Assembly: GCF_004123195.1 (NCBI RefSeq) | Contig: NZ_SDLI01000006.1 | Span: 310,001 to 374,000 of the forward strand | Reading direction: 5' to 3' | Length of the DNA stretch: 64,000 bases | Origin: Ammoniphilus sp. CFH 90114 | GTDB lineage: Bacteria > Bacillota > Bacilli > Aneurinibacillales > RAOX-1 | In this document: piece after piece, positions 1-8,506 of the stretch | Position numbering within the stretch: position 1 is the stretch's first letter | How the letters are laid out: the number at the start of each line of letters is the position of its first letter | Program-made: the position numbers and the translations under genes | Notes under the pieces: model-generated | What the model was told of the DNA's origin: nothing | Databases searched by the model: none | The model's input: only the letters and a program-made list of their open reading frames with translations

Positions 1-740
1 CCGACACTAATCATGGCCCCCCATTCAGGTGTTGGGGGCTGGGCTCCGAGACCAAGGAAACCAAGTGTTGCCACTAGCAGAATAGCATCTCCTATGTCGA
101 GAGTAATTTGAATAACAATAGGAGATACTGCGTTTGGGATGATGTGCTTGCTTATTATTCTCCATGGTCGAATCCCAAAAGTGATTGCTGCCTTAACAAA
201 GAGCCTTTCTCTTAAGGCAAGGGTTTCACCCCGAGCAAGTCGAACATACACCGGAATCTTGACGATGGCGATGGCAATCATCGCATTCTGCAGGTTAGGT
301 CCTAAGGCAGCAGCTAATGCCATAGCTAAAATGAGTGTAGGAAAAGCTAGAACCATATCCATTAATCTCATAATCACCTGATCTATTTTACCGCCGAAAT
401 ATCCAGATATAGTTCCAAGGATGGTCCCAATCATTCCTGCGGCTAAAACGACAGCCGCCCCAATACCGAGGGAGAGCTGGGCTCCATATAAGATCCTAGT
501 TAAGATGTCTCTGCCTACCTCATCCGTTCCGAACCAGTGGGATGAAGATGGAGGCTGAAAACGTTCAGCAATATTAATCTTTGTAGGATCATAGGGAGAA
601 AGCAACGGGGCAAGAAGAGAGATTAATACAATAAAGCCTAAAATCCCCATACCTACTAAGGTCATCTTATTACTTTTTAATTTATACCAGACAGGATTAA
701 TATCTCTTTTCGGGAGAACCGTTTGGGTTTGTACTTGCAT
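1..740 (-). CDS. dppC: Peptide ABC transporter permease DppC/OppC, 3' end cut by window
   Basis: Membrane permease subunit of a di/oligopeptide ABC importer. Reading from ATG at 740 there is a short cytosolic arm, a first membrane segment, the family signature GTDEVGRDILTRILYGAQ, several further membrane segments, a permease loop containing KHIIPN, and PPTPEWGAM at the window edge. 246 codons are present; the family is about 300 residues, so the C-terminus lies outside. It follows dppB by 12 nt in the same direction and is the fourth gene of a ddpX-SBP-dppB-dppC operon. ATPase genes presumably follow outside the window. The family is certain; substrate preference for D-Ala-containing dipeptides is inferred from the neighbouring dipeptidase. 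Confidence 0.93.
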   Translation of the reverse strand, partial: MQVQTQTVLPKRDINPVWYKLKSNKMTLVGMGILGFIVLISLLAPLLSPYDPTKINIAERFQPPSSSHWFGTDEVGRDILTRILYGAQLSLGIGAAVVLAAGMIGTILGTISGYFGGKIDQVIMRLMDMVLAFPTLILAMALAAALGPNLQNAMIAIAIVKIPVYVRLARGETLALRERLFVKAAITFGIRPWRIISKHIIPNAVSPIVIQITLDIGDAILLVATLGFLGLGAQPPTPEWGAMISV

Positions 741-752
741 GCATCACTCCCC

Positions 753-1757
753 CTATTCCTTGATCTGTGGATCCAACATATAATAAGTCAAGTCCACTAT
801 TAAATTAATGAGTACATATCCACAGGCAATGACCAATGTGAAGCCCATCATAGCAGGGAAATCTAGATAAGCGATTGATTCTACTACATATTTCCCCATA
901 CCAGGCCAGCCAAAAATGGTTTCTGTCACGACAGCTCCCCCTAAAAGAGAACCGAAGGATAACCCTACAACCGTAATCGTAGGAATCAGAGCATTGCGTA
1001 ATGCATAGCCGAAAAGAAGGAAAGGTCCGCTGATTCCATTAGCCACGGCTGTACGAATATATTCTTGTCCCAAGACCTCGATCATACTAGCACGAACTTG
1101 ACGAGTGACTGTAGCGAGTTGAGCGTAGGAAAGTGTAATGGCAGGAATGATAATATGCCATAGACTATTCTTAAAGGCAATCCAATCGAGTGTAAGTATA
1201 CTATCTACTAAGTATAGACCCGTAATTCTAGTTGGAGGGTTAATGCCTATATCCAGACGCCCCGTTGCTGGGAACCAATTAAGATAACCATAGAAAATAA
1301 GAATCATAACTAAACCACTCCAAAACACGGGTGTGGAGACTCCTGAAATCGCAAACACTCGGCTGCTATGATCCCAGAATGTATCTTTTTTTACTGCTGC
1401 GAGAATCCCAAGTGGAACACCTATGATGATAGCGAAGAAAAAAGCTAACAGAGCAAGTTCTAAAGTAGCTGGAAAAAATGCAATTAAGTCATCCACAACA
1501 GGCTTTTGTGTGCGGATGGAGGTTCCTAGATCTCCAGCAAGTAAATCTTTCATGTAGTGAAAATATTGGACCCAGACCGGTTGGTCTAGGCCCAATTGTT
1601 TTCTTACCTGCTGGAGTGTTTCTTCCGTTGCCCGTTGTCCAACGATCATTCTTGCAGGATCTCCCGGTATAATATGAGAAATCATGAACGTCGTTAGCGT
1701 GACACCGAAGACCACTAGGAGAAGGAGAGCTAAACGCTTCATAATGATTCTCTTCAT
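753..1757 (-). CDS. dppB: Peptide ABC transporter permease DppB
   Basis: First permease subunit of the importer, 334 residues, which is the usual DppB length. It starts with the typical N-terminal membrane helix, then HIIPGDPAR and LGLDQP, and carries the EAA-type loop near YALRNALIPTITVVG and the C-terminal GWPGMGKYVVES signature. ATG at 1757 has AGGAG 10 nt upstream; a second ATG five codons in has no site of its own. It sits between the substrate-binding lipoprotein and dppC in one operon. It forms the transmembrane channel with DppC. Confidence 0.95.
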   Translation of the reverse strand: MKRIIMKRLALLLLVVFGVTLTTFMISHIIPGDPARMIVGQRATEETLQQVRKQLGLDQPVWVQYFHYMKDLLAGDLGTSIRTQKPVVDDLIAFFPATLELALLAFFFAIIIGVPLGILAAVKKDTFWDHSSRVFAISGVSTPVFWSGLVMILIFYGYLNWFPATGRLDIGINPPTRITGLYLVDSILTLDWIAFKNSLWHIIIPAITLSYAQLATVTRQVRASMIEVLGQEYIRTAVANGISGPFLLFGYALRNALIPTITVVGLSFGSLLGGAVVTETIFGWPGMGKYVVESIAYLDFPAMMGFTLVIACGYVLINLIVDLTYYMLDPQIKE

Positions 1758-1778
1758 GGACGAACACTCCTGTATCGG

Positions 1779-3407
1779 TTATTTCGACATGGTTGCTAAG
1801 TTATAGATACCCTCTAACATCGGGTTATAAGTAAATCCCTTCACTTCCTTGCTCATCGGGAGTAGAAAATCCTTCTGGTCAAGGTAAATATAAGCGGCAT
1901 CTTCAATAACGATATTCTGTGCTTGTTGGTATAGGTTCTTTCTCTCATCAATATTATTAATAGAAGCTGCCTTACGAATCATCTGGTCTACTTCATCATT
2001 TTTATAGAAGGCGCGGTTTCCAGCTAAACCAAAACTATTAGAATCAAACCAATAATTCATAAACATAAACGGATCCGCAAAGTCTGGGCTCCATACCCCC
2101 GTACAAAGATCGAACTCCCCTTTATCAATCATTTCTCTCATCGTAGCGTAGGCAACCTTCTTCAGGTTAAGTTTAATGCCTACTTCCGCCAGGTTAGCTT
2201 GTGCCATGAGGGCTGTCGTTTCCCAGAATGGCTTGTTGTCCGAATAAAGGAAATCCAAGGTCAGATCTTTAACTCCCGCTTCAGCTAATAATTCCTTAGC
2301 TTTATTCGGGTCATAACTATATTGCATCGCCTGCTCGTCATGGCCCCATAAGCCTTTCGGAATCGGACCGCGCATCTGCGTGGCATAACCTTGCTGTGTA
2401 GCGTCGATGATGCCTTGATAATCCAAAGCATAACTAATAGCTTGTCGAACCTTAGCGTTCTGAAGAGCCGGATTTCCTTGACTTGTATTAACGTATAAAT
2501 AATCTACCGCCAAACTCGGTTGTTGAATAAGCTCAACATTCGAGAATGCCTTAACTGACTCAATCTGATCTACTGGTATACCCTCAGCAATATCAATCTC
2601 ACCTTTTTCTAATTGAAGTCGCTGAGCAGAAGGATCGCCCACGATTCTGAAATAAATCGTTTTCAATGATGGTTGAACGGATGAATGTGAATTTTGTTCA
2701 AGTTTAAAGTATTCTCCCTTTTTCCATTCTGTTAGGTGATAGGCTCCGCTTCCGGCCGTATTAGAGGCTAGATAGTTTTGTCCTAAATCTCCATTTTGCT
2801 CATGATCTAATACCTTAGGATTAACGATTCCTCCATAGTTCGCTGCCAAAGTTGACAAGAACGGCGGAAAATTCTCTTTGAGAACGAACACAACCGTGTT
2901 TGGATTCTCAACCTTAACTTCAGAGATAACTCCATAGACATCCGAAGGTCCCTTAGCAATTTTCAAGATACGATCAAAAGTAAACTTGACCGCTTCGGCA
3001 TCAACTGGAGTTCCATCCGCAAACTTATGTCCCTCATTGAGGATAAAAGTCCAAGTAAGACCATCATCACTGATTTTCCATTCCTTCGCTAAGCCGGCCT
3101 TTACCTCAGTACTAGCCCCATCATATTCAACTAGTCTCTCATATGTCGGGTAAGTAATCTTCCACGCCGAATTGTCCATCGATACTCCCGGATCTAATGT
3201 GCCTTGATCGGCAGTCATAGCTACAACAAGAGTATCCTTCCCATTAGGACTCTCTGTAGTTTGAGTCTCTCCGGAGCCTGCACTATCCGCCGGCTTCTGT
3301 TCTGAAGGTGTTTGAACCTGAGGACTGTTTGCATTCTGACCACAGCCGGTTAAAGCAATGGCTAGAACAAGACTTGAAACGACTGATAACCATTTCACTT
3401 TCTTCAT
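1779..3407 (-). CDS. Peptide-binding lipoprotein of ABC importer (SBP_bac_5)
   Basis: Extracellular solute-binding protein of 542 residues (DppE/OppA family). A lipoprotein signal peptide ends in the lipobox LTGC at residues 19-22, followed by a Gln/Ser/Glu-rich linker. The binding domain opens with DTLVVAMTADQGTLDPGVS and contains the family pattern RQAISYALD. The ATG has GGGGGGT just upstream. It delivers peptides to DppB/DppC. The gene lies 108 nt after ddpX in the same direction, so it probably captures the substrate or products of that dipeptidase. Ligand specificity cannot be read from sequence. Confidence 0.93.
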   Translation of the reverse strand: MKKVKWLSVVSSLVLAIALTGCGQNANSPQVQTPSEQKPADSAGSGETQTTESPNGKDTLVVAMTADQGTLDPGVSMDNSAWKITYPTYERLVEYDGASTEVKAGLAKEWKISDDGLTWTFILNEGHKFADGTPVDAEAVKFTFDRILKIAKGPSDVYGVISEVKVENPNTVVFVLKENFPPFLSTLAANYGGIVNPKVLDHEQNGDLGQNYLASNTAGSGAYHLTEWKKGEYFKLEQNSHSSVQPSLKTIYFRIVGDPSAQRLQLEKGEIDIAEGIPVDQIESVKAFSNVELIQQPSLAVDYLYVNTSQGNPALQNAKVRQAISYALDYQGIIDATQQGYATQMRGPIPKGLWGHDEQAMQYSYDPNKAKELLAEAGVKDLTLDFLYSDNKPFWETTALMAQANLAEVGIKLNLKKVAYATMREMIDKGEFDLCTGVWSPDFADPFMFMNYWFDSNSFGLAGNRAFYKNDEVDQMIRKAASINNIDERKNLYQQAQNIVIEDAAYIYLDQKDFLLPMSKEVKGFTYNPMLEGIYNLATMSK

Positions 3408-3515
3408 GTTTACCCCCCTGTTAAATGAAGTTTAGTAGTTATGTAACTCTTTGTTGTACTTAGAATTTTCACTATATTAAACCTATATTCAATATATTGT
3501 ATTAAAGGAATCATT

Positions 3516-4205
3516 TCAAGATGTTTTTCTTATTCCTTTATAAATCGCAATCGAATTCGTTTTTCTTGCCCAACTGGGATTCCCAAAATTGAAGTGCCAC
3601 CATTCTTCTTCATAGCCTGTAAATCCAACTTGGTTCATTACCGATTGCAAAAGTTGCCTATTTTGCTTAATGGTAATCTCCTCATCGCTAAGAGTGCCTA
3701 GATTCTCGTAATAATCTGCTCTCGCTTTCTCTGAAAACTCATCAAACTGTGTCCCCATATTCAGCCATCCACTTGAATTAACGAGAGTTACATCTACGGC
3801 ACCACCAGTCATATGTGGTGAAGGACGTTCTACATCCTCTGAAGGTCGAGCCACAAACTTAGAGAGTTCCGACACTAATTTCTCCTCGGTCATTCCTTCT
3901 TGCTGCCGAAGTTCTTCTCGAATCATCTCATATAGCGCATGTTGTACTTCAAAAGGACGCCAAGCATCCAGTACTAATAGATCTATTCCTTCTGGCAGAT
4001 AGTTAGCCGCTTCAACTAGACGCTTCGCAGCGCCCTCTCGAAGAAAGCATTGCTCTAAGGCATGAGGAACTTGATGCAAGTAATAATAGGGGTACGTTTT
4101 AATTCTTGGAGAAATCCCTTCTAATGTAACAAGTGGTTCTCCACAGTCTTGAATAGAAATAATACGATGTCCTCCTTTCTCTGTTTCATTGGATTGTTTT
4201 AACAT
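3516..4205 (-). CDS. ddpX: D-alanyl-D-alanine dipeptidase, VanX/DdpX type (peptidase M15D)
   Basis: Zinc dipeptidase that cleaves D-Ala-D-Ala. With the start used here the protein is 229 residues. The zinc and catalytic residues are visible: H131 and D138 in SPHMTGGAVDV, E201 and H204 in EEWWHF. ATG 4205 is preferred over an upstream in-frame start at 4241 because GGGAGGTG stands 4 nt before it and the extra residues are not family-like. No signal peptide is seen, so the enzyme is probably cytosolic, acting after import. It heads the peptide-importer operon, as in E. coli ddpXABCDF, which suggests use of cell-wall D-Ala dipeptide as nutrient rather than vancomycin resistance; no vanH or vanA is nearby. 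Confidence 0.9.
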   Translation of the reverse strand: MLKQSNETEKGGHRIISIQDCGEPLVTLEGISPRIKTYPYYYLHQVPHALEQCFLREGAAKRLVEAANYLPEGIDLLVLDAWRPFEVQHALYEMIREELRQQEGMTEEKLVSELSKFVARPSEDVERPSPHMTGGAVDVTLVNSSGWLNMGTQFDEFSEKARADYYENLGTLSDEEITIKQNRQLLQSVMNQVGFTGYEEEWWHFNFGNPSWARKTNSIAIYKGIRKTS

Positions 4206-4322
4206 AAAACACCTCCCAAATAAACATAGTAAATTTATCACTATTCTATATCATCTAAATAATTTAGTAAACTTAATTTAATTTTAATATACAGAAATAT
4301 AATGTTTGTGACTGTTGCACGC

Positions 4323-4352
4323 AAAAAAATCACTCCGAACAAATCGAAGTGA
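4323..4352 (-). terminator. Rho-independent terminator of kinase-ligase operon
   Basis: On the minus strand a 9-bp stem (arms 4330-4338 and 4344-4352, one G-U pair, loop of 5) is followed by seven T. It begins 5 nt after the ligase stop and separates that operon from ddpX. Confidence 0.8.
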
Positions 4353-4356
4353 AACA

Positions 4357-5286
4357 TTAGCTAACCCATATACAATCTTCAGGACGTTTATCAAACAAGA
4401 ATTCCTTAAACGAAACGTGTCGCAAATAATGCAAATCCGTTCGTTCCAGATATTCTATTCGACAACAAATCCGTGGTTCTATCCATTGTGTATTTCGATC
4501 CTTTTTACCTAGTATTTGTTGGGCAATTTGTAGAAAGGCTGTTTTCTCTTCAGGGCTCATCCCGATATGAACCGTTGCCACTGGCTTATTCTTCACCGTA
4601 GGAAAGTTCAAACCTACAACAAGAGAAAATTCGGGAATCGTTCGATAACCAAGAATAACCGTATCAATCTCCTTGTAGTTCTTAATTTTCACCCAATCTT
4701 CAGAACGGATCCCCAGTTTATATGTAGAATCCTTCCGTTTGGCCACGATCCCTTCTAAGTTATGCTTTATAGATAAAGCGCTCAAAGCTTTTCCTTCTCC
4801 TTCAACAAACATCGTCGACATCAGAGATGGATGAGGATCTAAGATCTCTTGAAGTCTTTGTTTTCGAACAGTTAATGGTTCACTCATATGTTCTTGAGTG
4901 GTGGCCAGGACATCAAATACTACAAAGCTAGCTGGGTGTGAAACCTGTGCTGCGGCTATCTTGCGGGCGTCGGTCAATCGACCGCGAAAACTAAAATCAT
5001 CAAAAATCGTTCGTCCTTCTCGAATTACTACTCCCTCACTATCGAGAATGGCTGTTTTCGGTTTGATAGCTGAAGTGATCTCCTTTAGTTCCGGAAATTT
5101 ACCCGTAACACATTTACCATTGCGTGTATAAGCTTCAATTCTATCTCCTTGCTTATGAAGGAGAATCCTCCATCCATCCATTTTGGGTTCAAATATGAAG
5201 TTATCGTGATCAAAGGCTTGACCGCCAATCGATACAAGCATCGGTTTAATTGGTGTAAACAGCATGGCTTTCACCTCACTGACCAT
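4357..5286 (-). CDS. ATP-dependent DNA ligase
   Basis: Seals nicks in DNA using ATP. All nucleotidyltransferase motifs are present: motif I KMDGWR with the adenylated lysine at about residue 35, motif III DSEGVV, motif IV EGIVAKRKDSTY, motif V DWVKIKNY. About 309 residues, covering only the adenylation and OB domains, without the polymerase or nuclease domains of LigD and with no Ku gene nearby. ATG 5286 is chosen over a TTG at 5301 because that TTG lies inside the GGAGGG ribosome site. It starts 19 nt after the KinB-like kinase gene, so the two are co-transcribed. Accessory ligases of this kind act in repair, perhaps in spores; that role is inference. Confidence 0.9.
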   Translation of the reverse strand: MVSEVKAMLFTPIKPMLVSIGGQAFDHDNFIFEPKMDGWRILLHKQGDRIEAYTRNGKCVTGKFPELKEITSAIKPKTAILDSEGVVIREGRTIFDDFSFRGRLTDARKIAAAQVSHPASFVVFDVLATTQEHMSEPLTVRKQRLQEILDPHPSLMSTMFVEGEGKALSALSIKHNLEGIVAKRKDSTYKLGIRSEDWVKIKNYKEIDTVILGYRTIPEFSLVVGLNFPTVKNKPVATVHIGMSPEEKTAFLQIAQQILGKKDRNTQWIEPRICCRIEYLERTDLHYLRHVSFKEFLFDKRPEDCIWVS

Positions 5287-5305
5287 TGTCTCACCCTCCA
5301 AACTG

Positions 5306-6616
5306 TTAGATCATCCCCATTACATCCCTAGCGTTTTCTTTCTCCTTATTTGAATCTCTTGGGATTGCGACTTGAAAATGAGTTCCTTTCCCGATCTCAC
5401 TCTTCACTTGTATCGTTCCCTCTAAAGCTTCCACAATTCGGTAACAAACCATAATGCCAAGACCTGTACCTTTTTCCTTCGTTGTAAAAAAGGGACTTCC
5501 CAATCTATCTACTTGTTCCTGTGTCATGCCTATACCTTGATCAATCACATCAATTATAACATGGTTATCCAGTACGTCAGCACGTACTTGCATGATCCCC
5601 CCTTTTGGCATGGATTCAATGGCGTTTTTAAGTAAATTTACCATTATTTGCGTTATTTTAGTTTTCTCTGCTTTGACATATAAAGCCTCTTGAACCGTAG
5701 TCTCAATAGCTACGCCTTGGGCAAGTGCGTAAGGAAACAGGACATTAACCGCTTTTAAGATATGGCTCTTAACATCGACTAATTCCAGTTCACCTATTTC
5801 AGATTCAGGGCGAGCAAAAGTTAGATAATCCGTAATAATCGTCTGGGCTCGGTCTAGCTCATTTAGCATCATCTCGGCATAGGTTTGTTTCTTATCAGCA
5901 TCAATCTCATCTTTTGCCAAAAGTTGTATAAAGCCTCGAATAACGGTAAGTGGGTTTCGCACTTCATGCGCTATGGCCGCAGCCAGATGACTCACCACAC
6001 GCATTTTTTCAGATTCCTGTAATTCAAAAGTAATAGAAGCATTCTCTCGACTTTTCTCTATAAGAAAGACGACAATACTAATACCTAGGGTATTAAAAAG
6101 GATGAAGCCAAGAAAGAAAAACACTTGATCCTTTGTTATCTCTAAGCCTGTTTTAAGGTGGAAATATACTAGAGAGGCTATCATGATCGTAATGGATAGA
6201 AGAAAACAGAGTATCGCAGCAATCCTCATCCTTTTATTCCTAGAATATTGCTCAAACCGATGGATCCCGTAAAAGACGAACGGGAGTACTATCGCATGAG
6301 TGAGTATCGTTAAGTATAACCCATCACCACCAAGGACATATCGGTAAAAGATCATTAATCCTGTGAGTAATAGGCCCACCTCAATGCCTCCATACAGTAT
6401 GCCTATGAGCAATGGAACATCACGTAGATCGTACCTGTGCCCATCTAAAAGGGTTACAGGAAATGTCATACAAAGAATAATGGATATAGCACACGTGACA
6501 CCAATTACCAGTTTTTTCCTACTCTCTTGAAGGGTATGGATTTCTTTCTCCCAGAACATTTGGTAAAGAAGTATGGGAAACAAGATGCTAAATAATTGCA
6601 CGATTAGGTCTTTCAT
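5306..6616 (-). CDS. KinB-like sensor histidine kinase with 5TMR-LYT-type membrane domain
   Basis: Membrane sensor kinase of 436 residues. The N-terminus has about six membrane segments resembling the 5TM-LYT receptor region of KinB-type kinases (VTLLDGHRYDLRDVPLLIG). The phosphoacceptor is His at about 217 in AHEVRNPLT, followed by the N box NLLKNAIESMP and the ATP-lid motifs DQGIGM and GTGLGI. ATG 6616 follows AAAGGGAAAG; the upstream in-frame extension runs through a terminator hairpin and is rejected. Kinases of this layout feed the sporulation phosphorelay to Spo0A, which is likely but not proven here. No response regulator is adjacent. Its leader contains an intrinsic terminator. Confidence 0.88.
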   Translation of the reverse strand: MKDLIVQLFSILFPILLYQMFWEKEIHTLQESRKKLVIGVTCAISIILCMTFPVTLLDGHRYDLRDVPLLIGILYGGIEVGLLLTGLMIFYRYVLGGDGLYLTILTHAIVLPFVFYGIHRFEQYSRNKRMRIAAILCFLLSITIMIASLVYFHLKTGLEITKDQVFFFLGFILFNTLGISIVVFLIEKSRENASITFELQESEKMRVVSHLAAAIAHEVRNPLTVIRGFIQLLAKDEIDADKKQTYAEMMLNELDRAQTIITDYLTFARPESEIGELELVDVKSHILKAVNVLFPYALAQGVAIETTVQEALYVKAEKTKITQIMVNLLKNAIESMPKGGIMQVRADVLDNHVIIDVIDQGIGMTQEQVDRLGSPFFTTKEKGTGLGIMVCYRIVEALEGTIQVKSEIGKGTHFQVAIPRDSNKEKENARDVMGMI

Positions 6617-6652
6617 AGTTCTTTCCCTTTCTTGACTAGCTATTATTTTTAC

Positions 6653-6699
6653 AAAAAATAAAAAAGCCAAAATAGAACCATAAAGATTCTATTTTGGCT
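6653..6699 (-). terminator. Intrinsic terminator inside the leader of the KinB-like gene
   Basis: Minus strand: a perfect 13-bp stem (arms 6665-6677 and 6687-6699, loop of 9) followed by TTTTTATTTTTT. It lies about 37 nt upstream of the ATG at 6616. No minus-strand gene ends here; the next one upstream has its own terminator at 7624-7649. The rest of 6617-6923 shows no gene; an AT-rich stretch near 6770 could hold promoters. Confidence 0.7.
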
Positions 6700-6923
6700 A
6701 TATGGATGAGCTCAATATTGATTGTCTATACCATCTTCCCCAATTGTATGTGTTTGTAGGTAAATTAGTTTACTTAATTTTGTATAAATAGGTTAGATCA
6801 TGGCTTCCATCCATGTATCCAATTTCAATATTACTTCAAATGGAAAATAATATCAACAACTTGAGGACAAAATAAACAAAACAAACGACTGGCTAGCCAT
6901 TATGACAGGAGGGACAATGGGGC

Positions 6924-7613
6924 ATGTCGCCAGAGATCCAACAAAAGCTACTAGAGATCAGTAGCTTAACTAGCAGAATGTTACGAAAAAGCTTTGGGCG
7001 AGGACCGGAATCGTGCCAAGCCTATCTTAAATATCGATATCTTGTTATTACCATTCGTGGCTTTCTCTCGCCTATGGAATCCATTTTACTTGAACATGGA
7101 AATGTAGATGACATTGATATTTCGCGTGGTATTGTTATGAATAATGTACTTGCTCAGTTAAGAGGAGTCCTTGAACTTGAGTTTCAACAGGATGTACAGG
7201 ACTTTTACCATGATTGGAATTATACAAGAAATACAGGTGTAATTATGATCGTGTTTGAACAAGATATTCTTCCTGGTGATAACTTTGAACCCTTTCTAGA
7301 ACAGACTCCCCTACTTGATGAGGTTAATCGAATTAGCGAGATGGTTCAGAAAGTTCCAGATCGGACAGAAGCCTATCAAATCACTCCTTCGATTTATTTA
7401 GTTCTACGCGTGGGAATTTTAATTACTTTAGAGAAAGCCTTAATCGCTAAAGGGTTTCAACAAACTCTTCTCGTTACAAAAGATGACTTGGAAAAAGGTT
7501 TTTTTCATAGGAGTGGCCCTTTTCAAGAAATTTTCAATCAAAGATTATCTGATATCTTTATCGACTGGAATCTAAACGATGATAACAGCCTTATGTGTAT
7601 CGTACTCAAATAA
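6924..7613 (+). CDS. Tandem DUF2294 (YbcI-like) protein
   Basis: Function unknown. The 229-residue protein contains two copies of the DUF2294 fold, a family usually of about 120 residues. Copy 1 (about 1-112) has the conserved core GRGPES...VITIRGFLSPMES...DFYHDWN. Copy 2 (about 118-229) repeats the pattern in weaker form (ITPSIYLVLRVGILITLEKAL, later IDWNLNDDN). AGGAGGG lies 10 nt before ATG 6924; an overlapping ATG at 6917 is in another frame that closes at once. Monocistronic and transcribed away from the kinase gene. Confidence 0.75.
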   Translation: MSPEIQQKLLEISSLTSRMLRKSFGRGPESCQAYLKYRYLVITIRGFLSPMESILLEHGNVDDIDISRGIVMNNVLAQLRGVLELEFQQDVQDFYHDWNYTRNTGVIMIVFEQDILPGDNFEPFLEQTPLLDEVNRISEMVQKVPDRTEAYQITPSIYLVLRVGILITLEKALIAKGFQQTLLVTKDDLEKGFFHRSGPFQEIFNQRLSDIFIDWNLNDDNSLMCIVLK

Positions 7614-7623
7614 GGGAGGAGGT

Positions 7624-7649
7624 AAAAAAGGGACCCCACTTGGAGTCCC
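7624..7649 (-). terminator. Terminator of YjcZ-family mini-gene
   Basis: Minus strand: an 8-bp stem with one mismatch (arms 7630-7637 and 7642-7649, loop of 4) followed by six T. It lies 20 nt after the stop of the 35-codon gene. Confidence 0.7.
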
Positions 7650-7668
7650 TCACCGTTCATCTTCTTGC

Positions 7669-7776
7669 TTAAACCACGAATCCTGGACGAGCAATAATGA
7701 CAAGCAGGATATAGAGAACTAGAATGAACGCTAAGCCGCCACCTAATCCAGCCCCACCAGCGAAAGGTACACTCAT
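7669..7776 (-). CDS. YjcZ family sporulation mini-protein (35 aa)
   Basis: Very short gene, 35 residues: start MSVPFAGGAGLGGGLAFI, then a single hydrophobic segment LVLYILLVIIA and an end in RPGFVV. The Gly/Ala-rich start plus one membrane helix is the hallmark of the YjcZ family, small proteins found in spore-forming Bacillales and often made in sporulation. An AGGGGG ribosome site lies 9 nt before the ATG and a terminator follows. The AT-rich stretch upstream (about 7795-7815) could carry a sporulation-sigma promoter, but I cannot assign it. Biochemical function unknown. Confidence 0.85.
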   Translation of the reverse strand: MSVPFAGGAGLGGGLAFILVLYILLVIIARPGFVV

Positions 7777-7892
7777 ATTGAACTGCCCCCTTTCCTTAGT
7801 GATTACTATATAATATTAAAGATGAGGTAAATTGCCTGTACGGTAGCCCAGAATATAGGAATTGCACTCTTGCCTATCCTTCGGTGTAAAAA

Positions 7893-7928
7893 TAAAAAAG
7901 CTTTATCCTTATTATGGATAAAGCTTTT
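7893..7928 (-). terminator. Terminator of Dabb gene
   Basis: A perfect 13-bp stem (arms 7896-7908 and 7916-7928, loop of 7). The minus strand continues with a T-rich tail. It begins 16 nt after the Dabb stop codon. Confidence 0.85.
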
Positions 7929-7943
7929 CTAGATATGACCTTC

Positions 7944-8237
7944 TTACAACTGAAAGTCTACACCAATGCTATCGACTCTGCCAACTTCTCTTATATATGC
8001 AGCAACTGCTTGATGTTCCGGATTTGTGACATAAGCATCCAGAGCAGCTTGATCTTCAAATCGGACACTCAAAACCACCTGGTATTCTTTACTCTTCTCT
8101 GCGATATTAAACCCCGCCTGAATCTCTACAATACCAGTTAAGTGATTTTTCAATGCTTTAAAACGGTCGATAACTTCCTGTAACTGCTCTTTTGTTGTCT
8201 CTTCTGCAAATTTAACTAATACGATACGATGAATCAT
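7944..8237 (-). CDS. Dabb (stress-responsive alpha/beta barrel) domain protein
   Basis: 97 residues, one complete Dabb domain of the dimeric ferredoxin-like fold: MIHRIVLVKF at the start, then FKALKNHLTGIVEIQAGFN, the strand VVLSVRFEDQAALDAYV and the conserved NPEHQAVAAYI with its histidine. No signal peptide. Bacterial members are small cytosolic proteins of mostly unknown function. The 269-bp gap upstream (8238-8506) contains no gene; it holds two hairpins without T-runs (8399-8432, with AAGGAGGT in its minus-strand loop, and 8454-8476). Confidence 0.85.
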   Translation of the reverse strand: MIHRIVLVKFAEETTKEQLQEVIDRFKALKNHLTGIVEIQAGFNIAEKSKEYQVVLSVRFEDQAALDAYVTNPEHQAVAAYIREVGRVDSIGVDFQL

Positions 8238-8506
8238 GCTGGGACCTCTCTTCTCCTATTTTAACTTCACTGCTCATTTTAATTCATAATCTTACCTTTA
8301 ACAATAATAATAGACCCATAACACAGAACGAAAAATCCGCATATTTCGCCCTTCATTCATCTATTCAAATTCAGAAGATGTTGCATTTACTATAGTATAA
8401 GGTAAGGATTTACCTCCTTTTATCCTTACCTTACGTTCAATGGGATGGACGGGGCTTGCTGGTACGCACGGCAAGCTTTACATAAACTTGCTGTTTACTT
8501 GAAAGG

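Noticed and set aside
8399-8432. 11-bp hairpin with a perfect AAGGAGGT in its minus-strand loop
   Set aside because: No start codon at usable distance and no T-run; neither a terminator nor a leader-peptide gene can be argued.
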